Origin: CAZSAT01 sp964604675
GTDB lineage: Bacteria; Myxococcota_A; UBA796; CAJQPC01
Assembly: GCA_964604675.1 (NCBI GenBank)
Contig: CAZSAT010000013.1
Span: forward strand, 1-64,000
Length of the DNA stretch: 64,000 nt
Reading direction: 5' to 3'
This document shows, piece by piece, positions 20,601 through 28,680 of the stretch. A model generated the notes under the pieces. That model ran no database searches and had not been told where the DNA came from. It saw only the letters and a list, made by a program, of their open reading frames with translations. Positions within the stretch are counted from its first letter, which is position 1, and every line of letters begins with the position of its first letter. Both the position numbers and the translations under genes were made by a program.

Positions 20601-22349
20601 ATGCCCGCCGTGCCTCGTTGCCTGCTCGTCCGCGTGCATCTCCATGAGCTCGGTGGCTGGCGTGTGCAGGTCGGACCACCGGGCGGGCGCATGGCCGAGG
20701 GCCGGCTGGGTGGTGCCGAGCTCGCGGGGATCGAGCACACGGCCGAGGCCCTGGCTCGCTTGCCGCGGGTGGTTGTCCCCGGACGTGCTGCTGGGCGGGA
20801 TCGCCAGGAGCTCGCGTGCGGGCGCGCGCTCGCAGCGGTGCTCTCGTGCAGCGCCGAGGTGGCCGCCGCCGTGGCCTTCGAGCTCGGGCGAAGCCTGCAG
20901 GGCGAGCCGCTCGTTGTTGGCCTGGACCTGGAGGCCGGCCTGGCGCGGCTGCCGTGGGAGCTCCTGGCGCGGGGCGCTGCGGGTCCCCACCTCGAGTCCA
21001 GTGGTGGTCGCGTGGTGCGCCTGCTGCCGGGACCGTCCGGCGGCCCACGGGAGGGCGATGGCACCGTCGCGGTCTGGCACGTGGACGACAGCGGCGTCAC
21101 CGAGCCCATCGTGGAGGCGGTCGCGGTGCGCTGCAGGGAGCTCGGCCTGGGCCTGGTGAGCCTGCCACGCGACCTGGCATCGTTGCCCGACCTGCCGGGC
21201 GCCGTGTTGCACGTCGTGTGCCACGGCCGGAGCCAGGTCGACGGGGTGAGCGTGCTGCTCGGTGCGGAGCGCTCGGCCGGGGCGCCAGCCGCCCACCTGC
21301 ACGCCTTGCTCCAGCAGGTCCGCGTGGTGGTGCTCGACATCTGCGAGGCGGCGGACGGTGCCGCCGACACACCGGCAGCCGCGTTCGTCGAGGCCGGCGC
21401 GCCGGCTTGCGTCGCGCCGCGAACCCGCACCTCGGTCACCGCCAGCTGCTCCTTCGCAGCGGGCTTCTACGACACGCTCGCCGAGGGAGGGAGCGTGGTG
21501 CGTGCGGTCGGTGAGGGCCGGCGCCGCGTCGATCTGCTCGGGCACCCGCACCCCGACAGTCGCTGGAGCAACGCGTCGGTCCACGCAGCCGATCTGCAGG
21601 CCTTGGCCGAAGTCGAACACCGCGGCTGGCGCCCAGCCGGCTGGCCGCGTCCCTCCGCGGCGGCCGCTCGCTGGCTGGACGCTGCACACGCCCTCGGTCG
21701 GCTGCGGGGCTTCGTGGGCGTGGAGCAGCTCGCCCTCACCGTCTCGGCGGCGGACCAGGCCGAGGGGCCGGTTCGGGTGCTCGCGTTCGCCGTCGACGGG
21801 CACGGCGCGGCGCTGAAGGCCCTCGGCGAGGGCCTGGACCCACAGGGCGGCACCGCGCACACCGTCGGCACCCCACGCCTGGCCGACCTCAGTCCGCGGC
21901 TCCAGCCGGGCTTCGGCTGCGGGGCGCTCGCCGAGTGGTTGCTGTCGGATGACCAGGGGGTGCTGCGGCGCCTGCTCGGGGTCGGGCTGCCGCGCGCGGG
22001 TTCCGAGACCTTCGCCACCTTCGCGACCTGCGCCGAGGAGCAGGACAGACGTCCCGTCCGCGCCCTCGTCGTGCTCGGTGGTCCCGAGGATGGGCGGGAG
22101 CTGCCGATCGGGGTGGTGGGTCGTCACAACGGAAGCCCGGGCCCGACCGCGCTGTATTTCGGCAGCGGTGTGCTGGACCGGCGCCTCTCGCGCCGGCACC
22201 TCGAGATCACCGCGCACGGCTTCCAGCTGTTGCGGCCCGCTCGACTCGTGAGCGGAGGAGAGCGTGCGCTGGCACCCGGGCCGCTGGAGCTGGCGGTGGG
22301 CGACGTCCTGCTCCTCGGGTCCGCCACGCGTCTGCTCGCCGTGCCCTGA
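20601..22349 (+). CDS. CHAT-domain (caspase-like) protein with C-terminal FHA domain
   Basis: A 582-aa protein; ATG 20601 chosen (GGGAG 11 nt upstream), with a GTG at 20580 as alternative. CHAT (caspase HetF-associated with TPR) domain at about 90-310: LPWELL (117-122), the His motif VVCHG (His208), the Cys motif VVVLDIC (Cys248), then FVEAGAPACV and SFAAGFYDTLAEGGSVVRAV, the usual CHAT helices. The middle (310-480) is helical and unassigned. FHA domain at about 484-582: GVVGRHN, LSRRHLEI (phosphothreonine-binding SRxH) and the closing LELAVGDVLLLG. Family knowledge: CHAT proteases cleave partner proteins in prokaryotic conflict and cell-death systems; FHA binds pThr. Inference: recruitment or switching by one of the two local Ser/Thr kinases. 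Confidence 0.88.
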   Translation: MPAVPRCLLVRVHLHELGGWRVQVGPPGGRMAEGRLGGAELAGIEHTAEALARLPRVVVPGRAAGRDRQELACGRALAAVLSCSAEVAAAVAFELGRSLQGEPLVVGLDLEAGLARLPWELLARGAAGPHLESSGGRVVRLLPGPSGGPREGDGTVAVWHVDDSGVTEPIVEAVAVRCRELGLGLVSLPRDLASLPDLPGAVLHVVCHGRSQVDGVSVLLGAERSAGAPAAHLHALLQQVRVVVLDICEAADGAADTPAAAFVEAGAPACVAPRTRTSVTASCSFAAGFYDTLAEGGSVVRAVGEGRRRVDLLGHPHPDSRWSNASVHAADLQALAEVEHRGWRPAGWPRPSAAAARWLDAAHALGRLRGFVGVEQLALTVSAADQAEGPVRVLAFAVDGHGAALKALGEGLDPQGGTAHTVGTPRLADLSPRLQPGFGCGALAEWLLSDDQGVLRRLLGVGLPRAGSETFATFATCAEEQDRRPVRALVVLGGPEDGRELPIGVVGRHNGSPGPTALYFGSGVLDRRLSRRHLEITAHGFQLLRPARLVSGGERALAPGPLELAVGDVLLLGSATRLLAVP

Positions 22350-22351
22350 CA

Positions 22352-22879
22352 TCATGCGGCCAGCGACCGCTTCATCCAGTTTCGTGCGCGGTTGACGTAC
22401 TCCCGCCGTGTGCCCGCCAGGCGCGCCACCTCGGTGTCGCTCCGGCCGCTCGACAGCTGCAGCGCCAGGGCGTGCTGCAGGCTCTCGGGTCGCGAGCCGC
22501 CGAAACGGTCCGCGGCTTCGTCGAGCAGGCCAGCCAGATCGTGGAGCGCCTCGCGGGCTGCGGCGCGGTCCTCGGGGGTGCTCGCCGCCGCGGCGACCGG
22601 CGTGGTGTCCAGGCCTTGGGCGCTGTAGCCCTTGCGTCGCCACTGGCCTCGGAGCTGGCGCCAGGCGGTCTTGCGGAGCATGCGCTCCAAGCCACAGGTT
22701 CCGTCGCGGTCCAGGGCTCCCTGGAAGGTCCCTGCATGCACGAGCGCTTCCAGGAAGGCCGCCTGCACGGCGTCGTCGACGCGTGCCGGACACATCCCGG
22801 GAAACTGGCGCTTCAGGGATTCGACGATGGCCGGGCGGCTGGTGCCGTGCTGGTGGGCGAGGGCGGTGTGCAGGTTCAT
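22352..22879 (-). CDS. ECF-type sigma-70 family factor
   Basis: A 175-aa protein. ATG 22877-22879 has GGAGG 5 nt upstream; a longer in-frame start 14 codons up lacks one. Region 2 features: ARVDDAVQAAFLEALVH (region 2.1/2.2) and LERMLRKTAWRQLRGQWRR (2.3/2.4). After an Ala-rich linker, region 4 is the helix-turn-helix LALQLSSGRSDTEVARLAG then REYVNRARNWMKRSL. It is convergent with the CHAT-FHA gene (2 bp between stops) and follows the kinase gene. Its own upstream region carries promoter-like copy 3 (22902-22933), with CGTTG 22 nt before the start. Inference: it transcribes itself and the 13109 and 16848 operons. Confidence 0.85.
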   Translation of the reverse strand: MNLHTALAHQHGTSRPAIVESLKRQFPGMCPARVDDAVQAAFLEALVHAGTFQGALDRDGTCGLERMLRKTAWRQLRGQWRRKGYSAQGLDTTPVAAAASTPEDRAAAREALHDLAGLLDEAADRFGGSRPESLQHALALQLSSGRSDTEVARLAGTRREYVNRARNWMKRSLAA

Positions 22880-22884
22880 CGAGA

Positions 22885-22910
22885 CCTCCGTGGTGGACCA
22901 CCAACGGAGG
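22885..22910. promoter_or_regulatory. imperfect dyad over the sigma promoter -10 and start region
   Basis: CCTCCGT-GGTGG (22885-22896) and CCACCAACGGAGG (22898-22910) are reverse complements except for one extra base. The dyad runs from the predicted -10 block (22902-22906) to the Shine-Dalgarno of the sigma gene, so a protein bound here would block initiation. Because transcription should start inside it, a full RNA hairpin is unlikely. Confidence 0.4.
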
Positions 22911-22933
22911 CGAGGACCCATCCCCGGTTGCTG
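22902..22933 (-). promoter_or_regulatory. predicted ECF-type promoter, copy 3 (sigma autoregulation)
   Basis: Minus strand: CAGCAACCGGGGAT (22933-22920), 13 nt, CGTTG (22906-22902). It matches copies 1 and 2 at 11 of 14 positions in the first block and 5 of 5 in the second, with identical spacing. It lies between the kinase stop (22949) and the sigma start (22879), the expected place for autoregulation. Confidence 0.6.
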
Positions 22934-22948
22934 CAGCAGCCACGCCGC

Positions 22949-24472
22949 TCAGCGGCAGAACTGCCGGGCCGCGGAGCAGGTCAGGACGTTGTCCTTGGAC
23001 GGATCGACGAGGAACGTGCCGGTGGCGACGCTGTTGTCGGCGAAGACCACGGTGAAGGTGTGCGCTCCCGCCGGCACGTCGGCCGGAAGGCGCCAGGTCT
23101 GGTCGTTCGAGCTGAGCTTGGCCGATCCGACCTCGCCCTTCACCGTCACGGCAAAGGTGGTCGGGGGCTCCGACTTCGGGGGTTCGGGTGCTGGTTCCGC
23201 GGGCGCGGAGGCTTCCCCCGAGACCTCCGGTGGCGTCGGCTCCTGGAGGGTGGGCGCTGCAGGCTCGAGCTCGTCCTGGGGTTCTGGAGCCGTCAGGGCT
23301 TCGGGTTCCGGTTCGGGCTGCTCCAGGACCGCTTCGGTGGGCTCGGGTTGCGTCACGGGCACGAGCTCCTGCGCGGGCTCCACGCCGTCGGTCGCGGCCT
23401 CCTGACCGAGCCACCACGCGCCGCCGATCCCCAACAGCAACAAGGGTGGGACCACGCGCCAGGTCCTGTTCCTCGACGGAGCGGGCGCAGTCAGGCGGTC
23501 CAGCTCGTGCAGGGTGTCGTGGCCCATCTGCTCGGCTGGCGCCAGGGTAGGGGGGTGCCGTTGCTGCTCCGGTTGCTCGTCCAGGTAGTCGTAGAGCGTG
23601 TCCGGCGCGCCTCCGGTCGATCCCATGGCCGGGAGGTCGACCTCGAACGCGGCCCCGTCCAGCACGTCGCGCAGCTCGGCGCAGGTGCCGATGCGTTCGC
23701 TCGGCTCCAGCCGCAGGCACCCGTGGATGGCCGTGACCACCTCGTCGGGCACGTGCTCGTTCTGCTCCTTGGGGTCGGGGTACCGCCCGCTCAGCATCTC
23801 GGAGAAGATGGTGAGCATGTCGGGACCGGCGAAGGGCAAGCGGCCGCACACGAGCTCGTAGAGGATGCAGCCGAGCGACCAGACGTCGGCTCGTTGGTCG
23901 ACGTGTTTGGCGTCCTTGAACTGCTCGGGCGCCATGTAGCCGGGGGTGCCCATGGCCATGCCCGAGCGGGTCTCGAAGCCCCGCGCCTCTGTGGGCTCGA
24001 GGGCCTTTGCGATGCCGAAGTCGGTGACGCGGGCGATGCTGCGGCCGCCTCGCGCATCGATGAGCACGTTCGATGGCTTCAGGTCGCGGTGCACCATCCC
24101 GTGAGCATGGGCTTCCTCCACGCCGTCCAACACCCCCCGGAAGAGCTCCAACGCCGTCTGGGTGTCGAGCTCGCCGGCGGCGACGAGCTGGTCGAGCCCG
24201 GGGCCGTCGACGAACTCCATGACGAGTGCGGGATGACCGTCCACCACCAGGGCGTCGGTCACGGGGACCACGTTGGGGTGTCGGAGCCGGGCCTGCACGC
24301 GACCCTCCTCGAGGAGCCGCTGGGCGACCACGGGTCCCGCGAGCGTGAGCACCTTCATGGCATGCAGGGTGTCGAGGGTGATGTGCCGCACGCGGTACAC
24401 GACCGCCATGCCCCCGCGTCCCAGCTCGCCTTCGACCACGTAGCGGTCGACCTCCCGCCCCGCGTCGAGCAT
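22949..24472 (-). CDS. transmembrane Ser/Thr protein kinase with PEGA-like outer domain
   Basis: A 507-aa protein; ATG overlaps the upstream stop (TGATG at 24470-24474). Kinase domain about 11-275: GELGRGGMA (15-23), Lys40 in AMKVL, HRDLKPSN (128-135), TDFG (150-153), MGTPGYMAPE (174-183). A 65-residue cytoplasmic linker leads to one membrane helix (about 341-356), then a Pro/Glu-rich periplasmic stalk, and a C-terminal domain with VKGEVGSAKLSSNDQ and LPADVPAGAHTFTVVF, a PEGA-like fold ending CSAARQFCR with a likely disulphide. Family knowledge: PknB-type signalling kinase. Context: encoded immediately before the ECF sigma gene and beside a CHAT-FHA protein, so sigma or FHA phosphosignalling is the natural hypothesis. 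Confidence 0.92.
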   Translation of the reverse strand: MLDAGREVDRYVVEGELGRGGMAVVYRVRHITLDTLHAMKVLTLAGPVVAQRLLEEGRVQARLRHPNVVPVTDALVVDGHPALVMEFVDGPGLDQLVAAGELDTQTALELFRGVLDGVEEAHAHGMVHRDLKPSNVLIDARGGRSIARVTDFGIAKALEPTEARGFETRSGMAMGTPGYMAPEQFKDAKHVDQRADVWSLGCILYELVCGRLPFAGPDMLTIFSEMLSGRYPDPKEQNEHVPDEVVTAIHGCLRLEPSERIGTCAELRDVLDGAAFEVDLPAMGSTGGAPDTLYDYLDEQPEQQRHPPTLAPAEQMGHDTLHELDRLTAPAPSRNRTWRVVPPLLLLGIGGAWWLGQEAATDGVEPAQELVPVTQPEPTEAVLEQPEPEPEALTAPEPQDELEPAAPTLQEPTPPEVSGEASAPAEPAPEPPKSEPPTTFAVTVKGEVGSAKLSSNDQTWRLPADVPAGAHTFTVVFADNSVATGTFLVDPSKDNVLTCSAARQFCR

Positions 24473-25317
24473 CAACGGGCGATCACGAAGCCCACACCGC
24501 CGGTCACCGCCGCCACGGCGGCGACGCCTCCGGCCGCGACGCTGAGCGAGTTGGTGCGTGACTGCAGCCCCGTGAGGTCGTCGAGTGCCAGGGTGTCGTC
24601 GTTGTGGAAGGTGGACTCCGACCACAGGGCGGCGCCGTAGAGGCCTCCGGCGATCACGCCGAGGCCGGCGCCGGTGAGCTTGAGCAGCCGGCCGGATGTG
24701 GCCGCTGAGGCTGCGGGGTCGCCCTCGGTGGGCGAGGGGCTGGCGACCGGCAACGGCACGGCCTCGGGCCGTGCGTAGGCGGGGAGCGCGTCGCCGGGCC
24801 AGAGGTAGTGGGACTGCACCACAGCGCCGCTCGGATCGGCCTCCTGGAAGATGGTGGCCCGCTGCGTGGGGCGCTCGGTCGCCGGGCGGCCGTCGAAGTG
24901 CAGCTGGCCCGCCGCGGGATCGACGCGCTCGCTGGCGCCCGGCTGCGCGTCCGCCAGGTCCCCGTGGAGGGCTTCGCCTTCGGGCACCACCGCGAAGGGG
25001 AAGGTGGCGTCGGGCGCGGCGGCCTTGGCGCCGGCGAGCGCCCAGATCTGCTTCTGGTCGTCGATCTTCCAGGCGGCCAGGCCCTGCGCGCGGTGGAAGC
25101 GACCAGCGAGCTCCGGGGCCACGACCTGGTCCAGGCAACCGAGGTGCGCTCCGGCCTCGACGAGGGCGGCGTCGATGCCCGCGTCGTCGAGGTCCGCAAA
25201 GGCCTGCTCGACCCGATCCAGCGAGGCCTCCAGAGCGTGTTCGCTGCTTGGGGTGGCACAGGCCCACGCATCGGGCGCGAGCCACGCGAGCGACGACGCA
25301 ACGACGAAACGGCGCAT
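24472..25317 (-). CDS. exported protein with two C-terminal membrane helices, kinase operon
   Basis: A 281-aa protein with ATG 25315-25317 and GGGAGG 4 nt upstream. Signal peptide MRRFVVASSLAWLAPDAWA, cleaved before CATPSSEHALEASLD. The region to about residue 190 is helical then mixed and contains AAWKIDDQKQIWALAGAKAA and LWPGDALPAYARPEA. Two Gly/Ala-rich hydrophobic segments (about 205-228 and 256-278) follow, separated by a short loop. No known family recognised; the layout (N-terminal helical repeat unit, middle domain, two TM) is like proteins that accompany myxobacterial Ser/Thr kinases. It is coupled to the kinase at 22949-24472 and probably forms a membrane complex with it. Confidence 0.8.
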   Translation of the reverse strand: MRRFVVASSLAWLAPDAWACATPSSEHALEASLDRVEQAFADLDDAGIDAALVEAGAHLGCLDQVVAPELAGRFHRAQGLAAWKIDDQKQIWALAGAKAAAPDATFPFAVVPEGEALHGDLADAQPGASERVDPAAGQLHFDGRPATERPTQRATIFQEADPSGAVVQSHYLWPGDALPAYARPEAVPLPVASPSPTEGDPAASAATSGRLLKLTGAGLGVIAGGLYGAALWSESTFHNDDTLALDDLTGLQSRTNSLSVAAGGVAAVAAVTGGVGFVIAR

Positions 25318-25381
25318 CCGGCCTCCCTCGCTCGGAGCCTATCACCGGTCACGCGCCCCATCGGTGCCGCCATGGGGGGGC

Positions 25382-25972
25382 ATGGCGACCACGGCGAGGC
25401 TCCTCGGTTCCGGATCGATGTTGGTGCTCGGACACAGGCTTCCGATCGTGCTCCGGGGGCGGCTGGTGGTCGGGCGGAGGCGGTGGTGGGTGGTGGACGG
25501 GTTCGATCCGGCCGACCTCGACGGCGCCCTCGTTCGGGGTCTGGTCGAGGAGCTCGACCGGCGGCTGGGCGCCCACCTGGCCTGGTCCACCCGGCCGTCC
25601 GGGCTCTCGGACCTGATGGAACGCCTGCCCGGCGCCATGGCGGGCACGGACGTGGAGCTCTCGCAGACCACCGCGGCGCAGATCCTCGAGCTGGTGGCCA
25701 CACGCCCTCCCACGACGTCGTTGGTGATCGCCCTCGCCGAGCTCTGCTGCACGCGGCTCGCACGCAGCTCGACGGCGGTGACCGAGGCCTGGGATCTCGC
25801 AGCGGACCGCTTGCAGCGGCAGGGCTTCGAGCTGGCGGGTGGTCTGGGTGACGCCGCCGAGGCGGTGCGGTTGGTGTGGACCTGGCGGGGGCAGCCGACG
25901 GAGCTGTCGCGCGCGGCCCCCGCGGCGGGGTGGCAGCTGCTCACGAGGCGCCGAAGAAACCGTCAGGGTTGA
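25382..25972 (+). CDS. 196-aa unknown protein at the edge of the CHAT-FHA locus
   Basis: ATG 25382 is preceded almost directly by GGGGGG; a second ATG at 25418 is possible. There is no signal peptide or membrane helix. Sequence features: Arg-rich RGRLVVGRRRWWVVDGFDPAD, then helical stretches (ALVRGLVEELDRRLGAHLAW; TTAAQILELVATRPPTTSL), two adjacent Cys (LCCTRLARS) and a basic C-terminus RRRRNRQG. Divergent from the 24472-25317 gene. It resembles in size and helical content the small effector-associated proteins near CHAT genes, but I cannot name a family. A hairpin overlaps its stop codon. Confidence 0.7.
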   Translation: MATTARLLGSGSMLVLGHRLPIVLRGRLVVGRRRWWVVDGFDPADLDGALVRGLVEELDRRLGAHLAWSTRPSGLSDLMERLPGAMAGTDVELSQTTAAQILELVATRPPTTSLVIALAELCCTRLARSSTAVTEAWDLAADRLQRQGFELAGGLGDAAEAVRLVWTWRGQPTELSRAAPAAGWQLLTRRRRNRQG

Positions 25973-25977
25973 CGGTT
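25958..25977 (+). terminator. hairpin at the end of the 25382 gene
   Basis: AACCGTC (25958-25964), loop AGGGTT, GACGGTT (25971-25977): a perfect 7-bp stem, extendable by AGA/TCT with one bulge. It overlaps the TGA stop. No T-run follows, as usual at this GC content. The following bases to 26135 (158 nt) hold nothing else I can identify. Confidence 0.45.
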
Positions 25978-26135
25978 CTGTGAGGCGGTGCGGCGCGCCT
26001 GGACGCGCACCCGTGGGCGCGATCGACTCACGGTGTGCTCTTGCGGTCCCCCGCCGAGCTGGGCCGCTTGGCCCCGGAAGCCGTGCCCCGGACCGAGGGT
26101 CCCCGACCGGACCGGGCGGTTCCGCGGGCGCGCCG

Positions 26136-26903
26136 CTACAGGTCGCGCTCGCAGACCTCACCGTCCGCGTGGTGGATCAGGGTGCGCGCCTGGTACGCCA
26201 GCCAGTTGCCCAGGGTCTCGAGCTCGGTGTGCGTGTACCCGGGGTCGTAGTGCTCGAGCTCGTCGATCGACACCTCCAACAGCTCCTCCGCCCGGGTTCG
26301 ACCGTCGCCGTCGAGGTCCGCCGCCACCAGCGCTTCGCCGCGGAGCACGGCTGCCTCGTCGTCCTCGAAGCCGGCGCGGAACAAGACCTCGGGCCGGAGG
26401 TCGATGTCGCTCCCGACGTAGCTGCCGTTCTCGACCACCGCCTCTTCCTTGCAGGTGTAGGTGGTCTCGTCGTTGAAGCCGAGGTCGAAGTCGACGCTGC
26501 CCCCGGGGCAGGTGAGCGTGACGTCGAAGTAGGACACGTAGCCGCGGGAGGCGACGAACTCGGCCTGCTCGTCGGTCGCGAGCCCGGCCACGGCGTCGCT
26601 CGCGGGTGCGGTCTCGACCTCGAACTTGGGGTAGCTCGTGGCGGGCGCGGTGCCCTCTCCCCAGGCTTGCGGACCGCCGAACACCAGGTCGTGCACCAGC
26701 GGGTCGTCGAAGGCCGTGATCGGCTCGGAGAGCCCGTCGAGCAGCACGCTCGCGGTCACCGAGATCAGAGCCTGGTGGAAGGTCGCCGAGCACCCGTCGG
26801 CGAAGTCGGTGACCGTGACGCTCTGGTCGCTGGGGTAGGCGGTGAGCGACCAGTAGCCCTGGCTGCATGCGAGGAGGAGCGTCCACACCGCGCGAGGATA
26901 CAT
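26136..26903 (-). CDS. 255-aa lipoprotein, unknown
   Basis: ATG 26901-26903. The signal MYPRAVWTLLLAC gives the lipobox Cys at residue 13. The mature protein is beta-rich in the first 170 residues (YWSLTAYPSDQSVTVTDF; YVSYFDVTLTCPGGSVDFDL) with Cys pairs, and near the C-terminus carries one EF-hand/dockerin-like calcium loop DLDGDGRTRAEELLEVSIDE, then ends CERDL. It is divergent from the SDR-MaoC gene with 19 bp between start codons. Not recognised; probably a surface calcium-binding lipoprotein. Confidence 0.78.
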   Translation of the reverse strand: MYPRAVWTLLLACSQGYWSLTAYPSDQSVTVTDFADGCSATFHQALISVTASVLLDGLSEPITAFDDPLVHDLVFGGPQAWGEGTAPATSYPKFEVETAPASDAVAGLATDEQAEFVASRGYVSYFDVTLTCPGGSVDFDLGFNDETTYTCKEEAVVENGSYVGSDIDLRPEVLFRAGFEDDEAAVLRGEALVAADLDGDGRTRAEELLEVSIDELEHYDPGYTHTELETLGNWLAYQARTLIHHADGEVCERDL

Positions 26904-26922
26904 GCCGCCTGCTGGAGGCGCG

Positions 26923-28647
26923 ATGAGGCCGTTCGAGAGCAAGGTGGTGTGGATCACGGGCGGCGGGTCCGGAATCGGCGAGGCCCTCGCGGTCGAGCTC
27001 GCCAGGCAGGGTGCCCACGTCGCCGTGTCGGGCAGGCGCGTCGAGAAGCTGGCCGAGGTGGTGGCCCGCATCGAGTCGGTCGGCGGGACAGGCCTCGCGG
27101 TGCCATGCGACGTCGCCGAGCCCGACAGCCTGTTCGCGGCGGTCGACCAGATCGTGGCCGAGCTCGGTCGCCTCGACGTGGCCGTGGCCAACGCCGGCAT
27201 CTCCATCAGCGGCCGCCTCGAGCAGCTCTCCGCCGACGACTGGCGCAAGCAGCTCGAGGTCAACGTGGTGGGCCTGGCGATGACGGCGAAGGCGGCGCTG
27301 CCTCAGCTGCGCCGGACCCAGGGGCGTCTGGTGCTGGTGGGCAGCGTGGCCGGCATGGCCTACGCTCCCGGCGCCGGACCGTACAACGCCTCGAAGGCCG
27401 CGGTCTGGGCGCTCGGCGAGACCTGGCACGCGGAGCTGGCGGGCAGCGGGGTGACCGTCACCGCGATCCACCCCGGCTTCATCGAGAGCGACATCGCCAA
27501 GACCGGCAACGACGGCGTGTTCCGTCCCGACGCCGACGATCCCCGCCCCAAGGCCCTGATGTGGTCGGGCGCGCGGGCAGCCCGCAGCATGGCGCGTGCC
27601 ATCCGGGCCCGACGGCGCCTGTCGGTGATCACGGGCCACGGCGTGGTGGCCGTGTGGCTCGCGCGCTTCGCCCCGGGTTTCGTGGCCTGGGCGCTCTCGC
27701 TCGACGGCCGTCGCAAGGCCAAGAAGCTCCTCACCGGCCCCTCCGAGGCGCACGAGGTCGCGCTCACCCAACCGCCGGTGCAGCTGGTCCGCACCAAGGA
27801 AGCGCCCTTCGCCCTCGTGTTGGGCCGTGCAGCGCTCGCGTCGCGCAAGCCCCAGGGCAGCCTGGCCTTCGAGCGGGCCATCCCCGAGCTGCGATCGAGC
27901 GCCGCGCAGCGCCTCCCCGACCCGGGCCGTCTCGAGGCGTACCACGAGGTGTGTGGGCTGCCCAAGATGGGCCCGACCCTCCCGATCTGCTTCCCCGAGA
28001 CGATGTTCCTCGACCTCTTCGCCGAGATCATCACCCACGCCGACTTCCCGCTCTCGCCGCTCGGGCTGGTGCACGTGGGCCAGGCGATCGTGCAGCACAA
28101 GCCGATCCCCGCCCACGCGGCGCTCGATCTCAGGGCGCGCCTCGCCCACGTCGAGGTCGTGGAGCGCGGTGTCGAGGTGCGGCTCGAGACCCGCGTGGAG
28201 CTCGACGGCGAGCTGGTCTGGGAGGGCACCACGGAGCTCTTGAGCCGCTCGCAGTCCGCGCGTTCGCGCCTGAAGTCCACCACCCAGCGAAGCGGGAGCG
28301 GGGGTGTGCAAGGCCCCAGCTTCGCCTTGGAGGCTGCGGCCGACACCGGACGCCGGTACGCCGCGGCCTCGGGAGACTACAACCCGCACCACCTCTGGCC
28401 TCTGACCGCCCGCCTCGTGGGCTACCGCCGCCCCATCGCCCACGGCATGTGGACCCTCGCGCGCGCTCTGGCGGTGCTCGACCGGGAGCACCCGATCGGC
28501 CTGCCGACGACGCTCACGTGCCGCTTCAAGCGCCCCCTGTGGCTGCCGGGAAAGGGCCTGTTGCGGGTGGATGGCGGGGACTTCGAGGTGCGCGACGAGG
28601 CGGGGGTGCCGATCCTGGTCGCGCAGGTGGAAGGCGGCGGGTTCTGA
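26923..28647 (+). CDS. bifunctional SDR oxidoreductase / MaoC-like hydratase
   Basis: A 574-aa protein. ATG 26923 is 4 nt after GGAGG, preferred to an ATG seven codons upstream. N-terminal half (about 1-250): classical short-chain dehydrogenase, TGGGSGIG cofactor motif (13-20), NAGIS, active Ser in VGSVAGMAY and YNASK (Tyr and Lys). C-terminal half: hot-dog fold with the MaoC motif SGDYNPHHLW...GYRRPIAHGMW (about 485-520); a degenerate first hot-dog may fill 330-440. Family knowledge: SDRs reduce or oxidise 3-oxo/3-hydroxyacyl thioesters and MaoC hydratases handle the enoyl step, so the fusion would do two consecutive fatty-acyl reactions, like type-2 multifunctional enzymes but in the opposite pathway sense if NADPH-dependent. 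Confidence 0.9.
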   Translation: MRPFESKVVWITGGGSGIGEALAVELARQGAHVAVSGRRVEKLAEVVARIESVGGTGLAVPCDVAEPDSLFAAVDQIVAELGRLDVAVANAGISISGRLEQLSADDWRKQLEVNVVGLAMTAKAALPQLRRTQGRLVLVGSVAGMAYAPGAGPYNASKAAVWALGETWHAELAGSGVTVTAIHPGFIESDIAKTGNDGVFRPDADDPRPKALMWSGARAARSMARAIRARRRLSVITGHGVVAVWLARFAPGFVAWALSLDGRRKAKKLLTGPSEAHEVALTQPPVQLVRTKEAPFALVLGRAALASRKPQGSLAFERAIPELRSSAAQRLPDPGRLEAYHEVCGLPKMGPTLPICFPETMFLDLFAEIITHADFPLSPLGLVHVGQAIVQHKPIPAHAALDLRARLAHVEVVERGVEVRLETRVELDGELVWEGTTELLSRSQSARSRLKSTTQRSGSGGVQGPSFALEAAADTGRRYAAASGDYNPHHLWPLTARLVGYRRPIAHGMWTLARALAVLDREHPIGLPTTLTCRFKRPLWLPGKGLLRVDGGDFEVRDEAGVPILVAQVEGGGF

Positions 28648-28680
28648 GGTCGTGCGATGCTCGGCGCAGGAGGTGGCGCC

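Noticed and set aside
22885..22910. RNA hairpin or thermometer hiding the sigma Shine-Dalgarno.
   Set aside because: The predicted promoter overlaps the dyad, so the transcript should start inside it and could not form the full stem.
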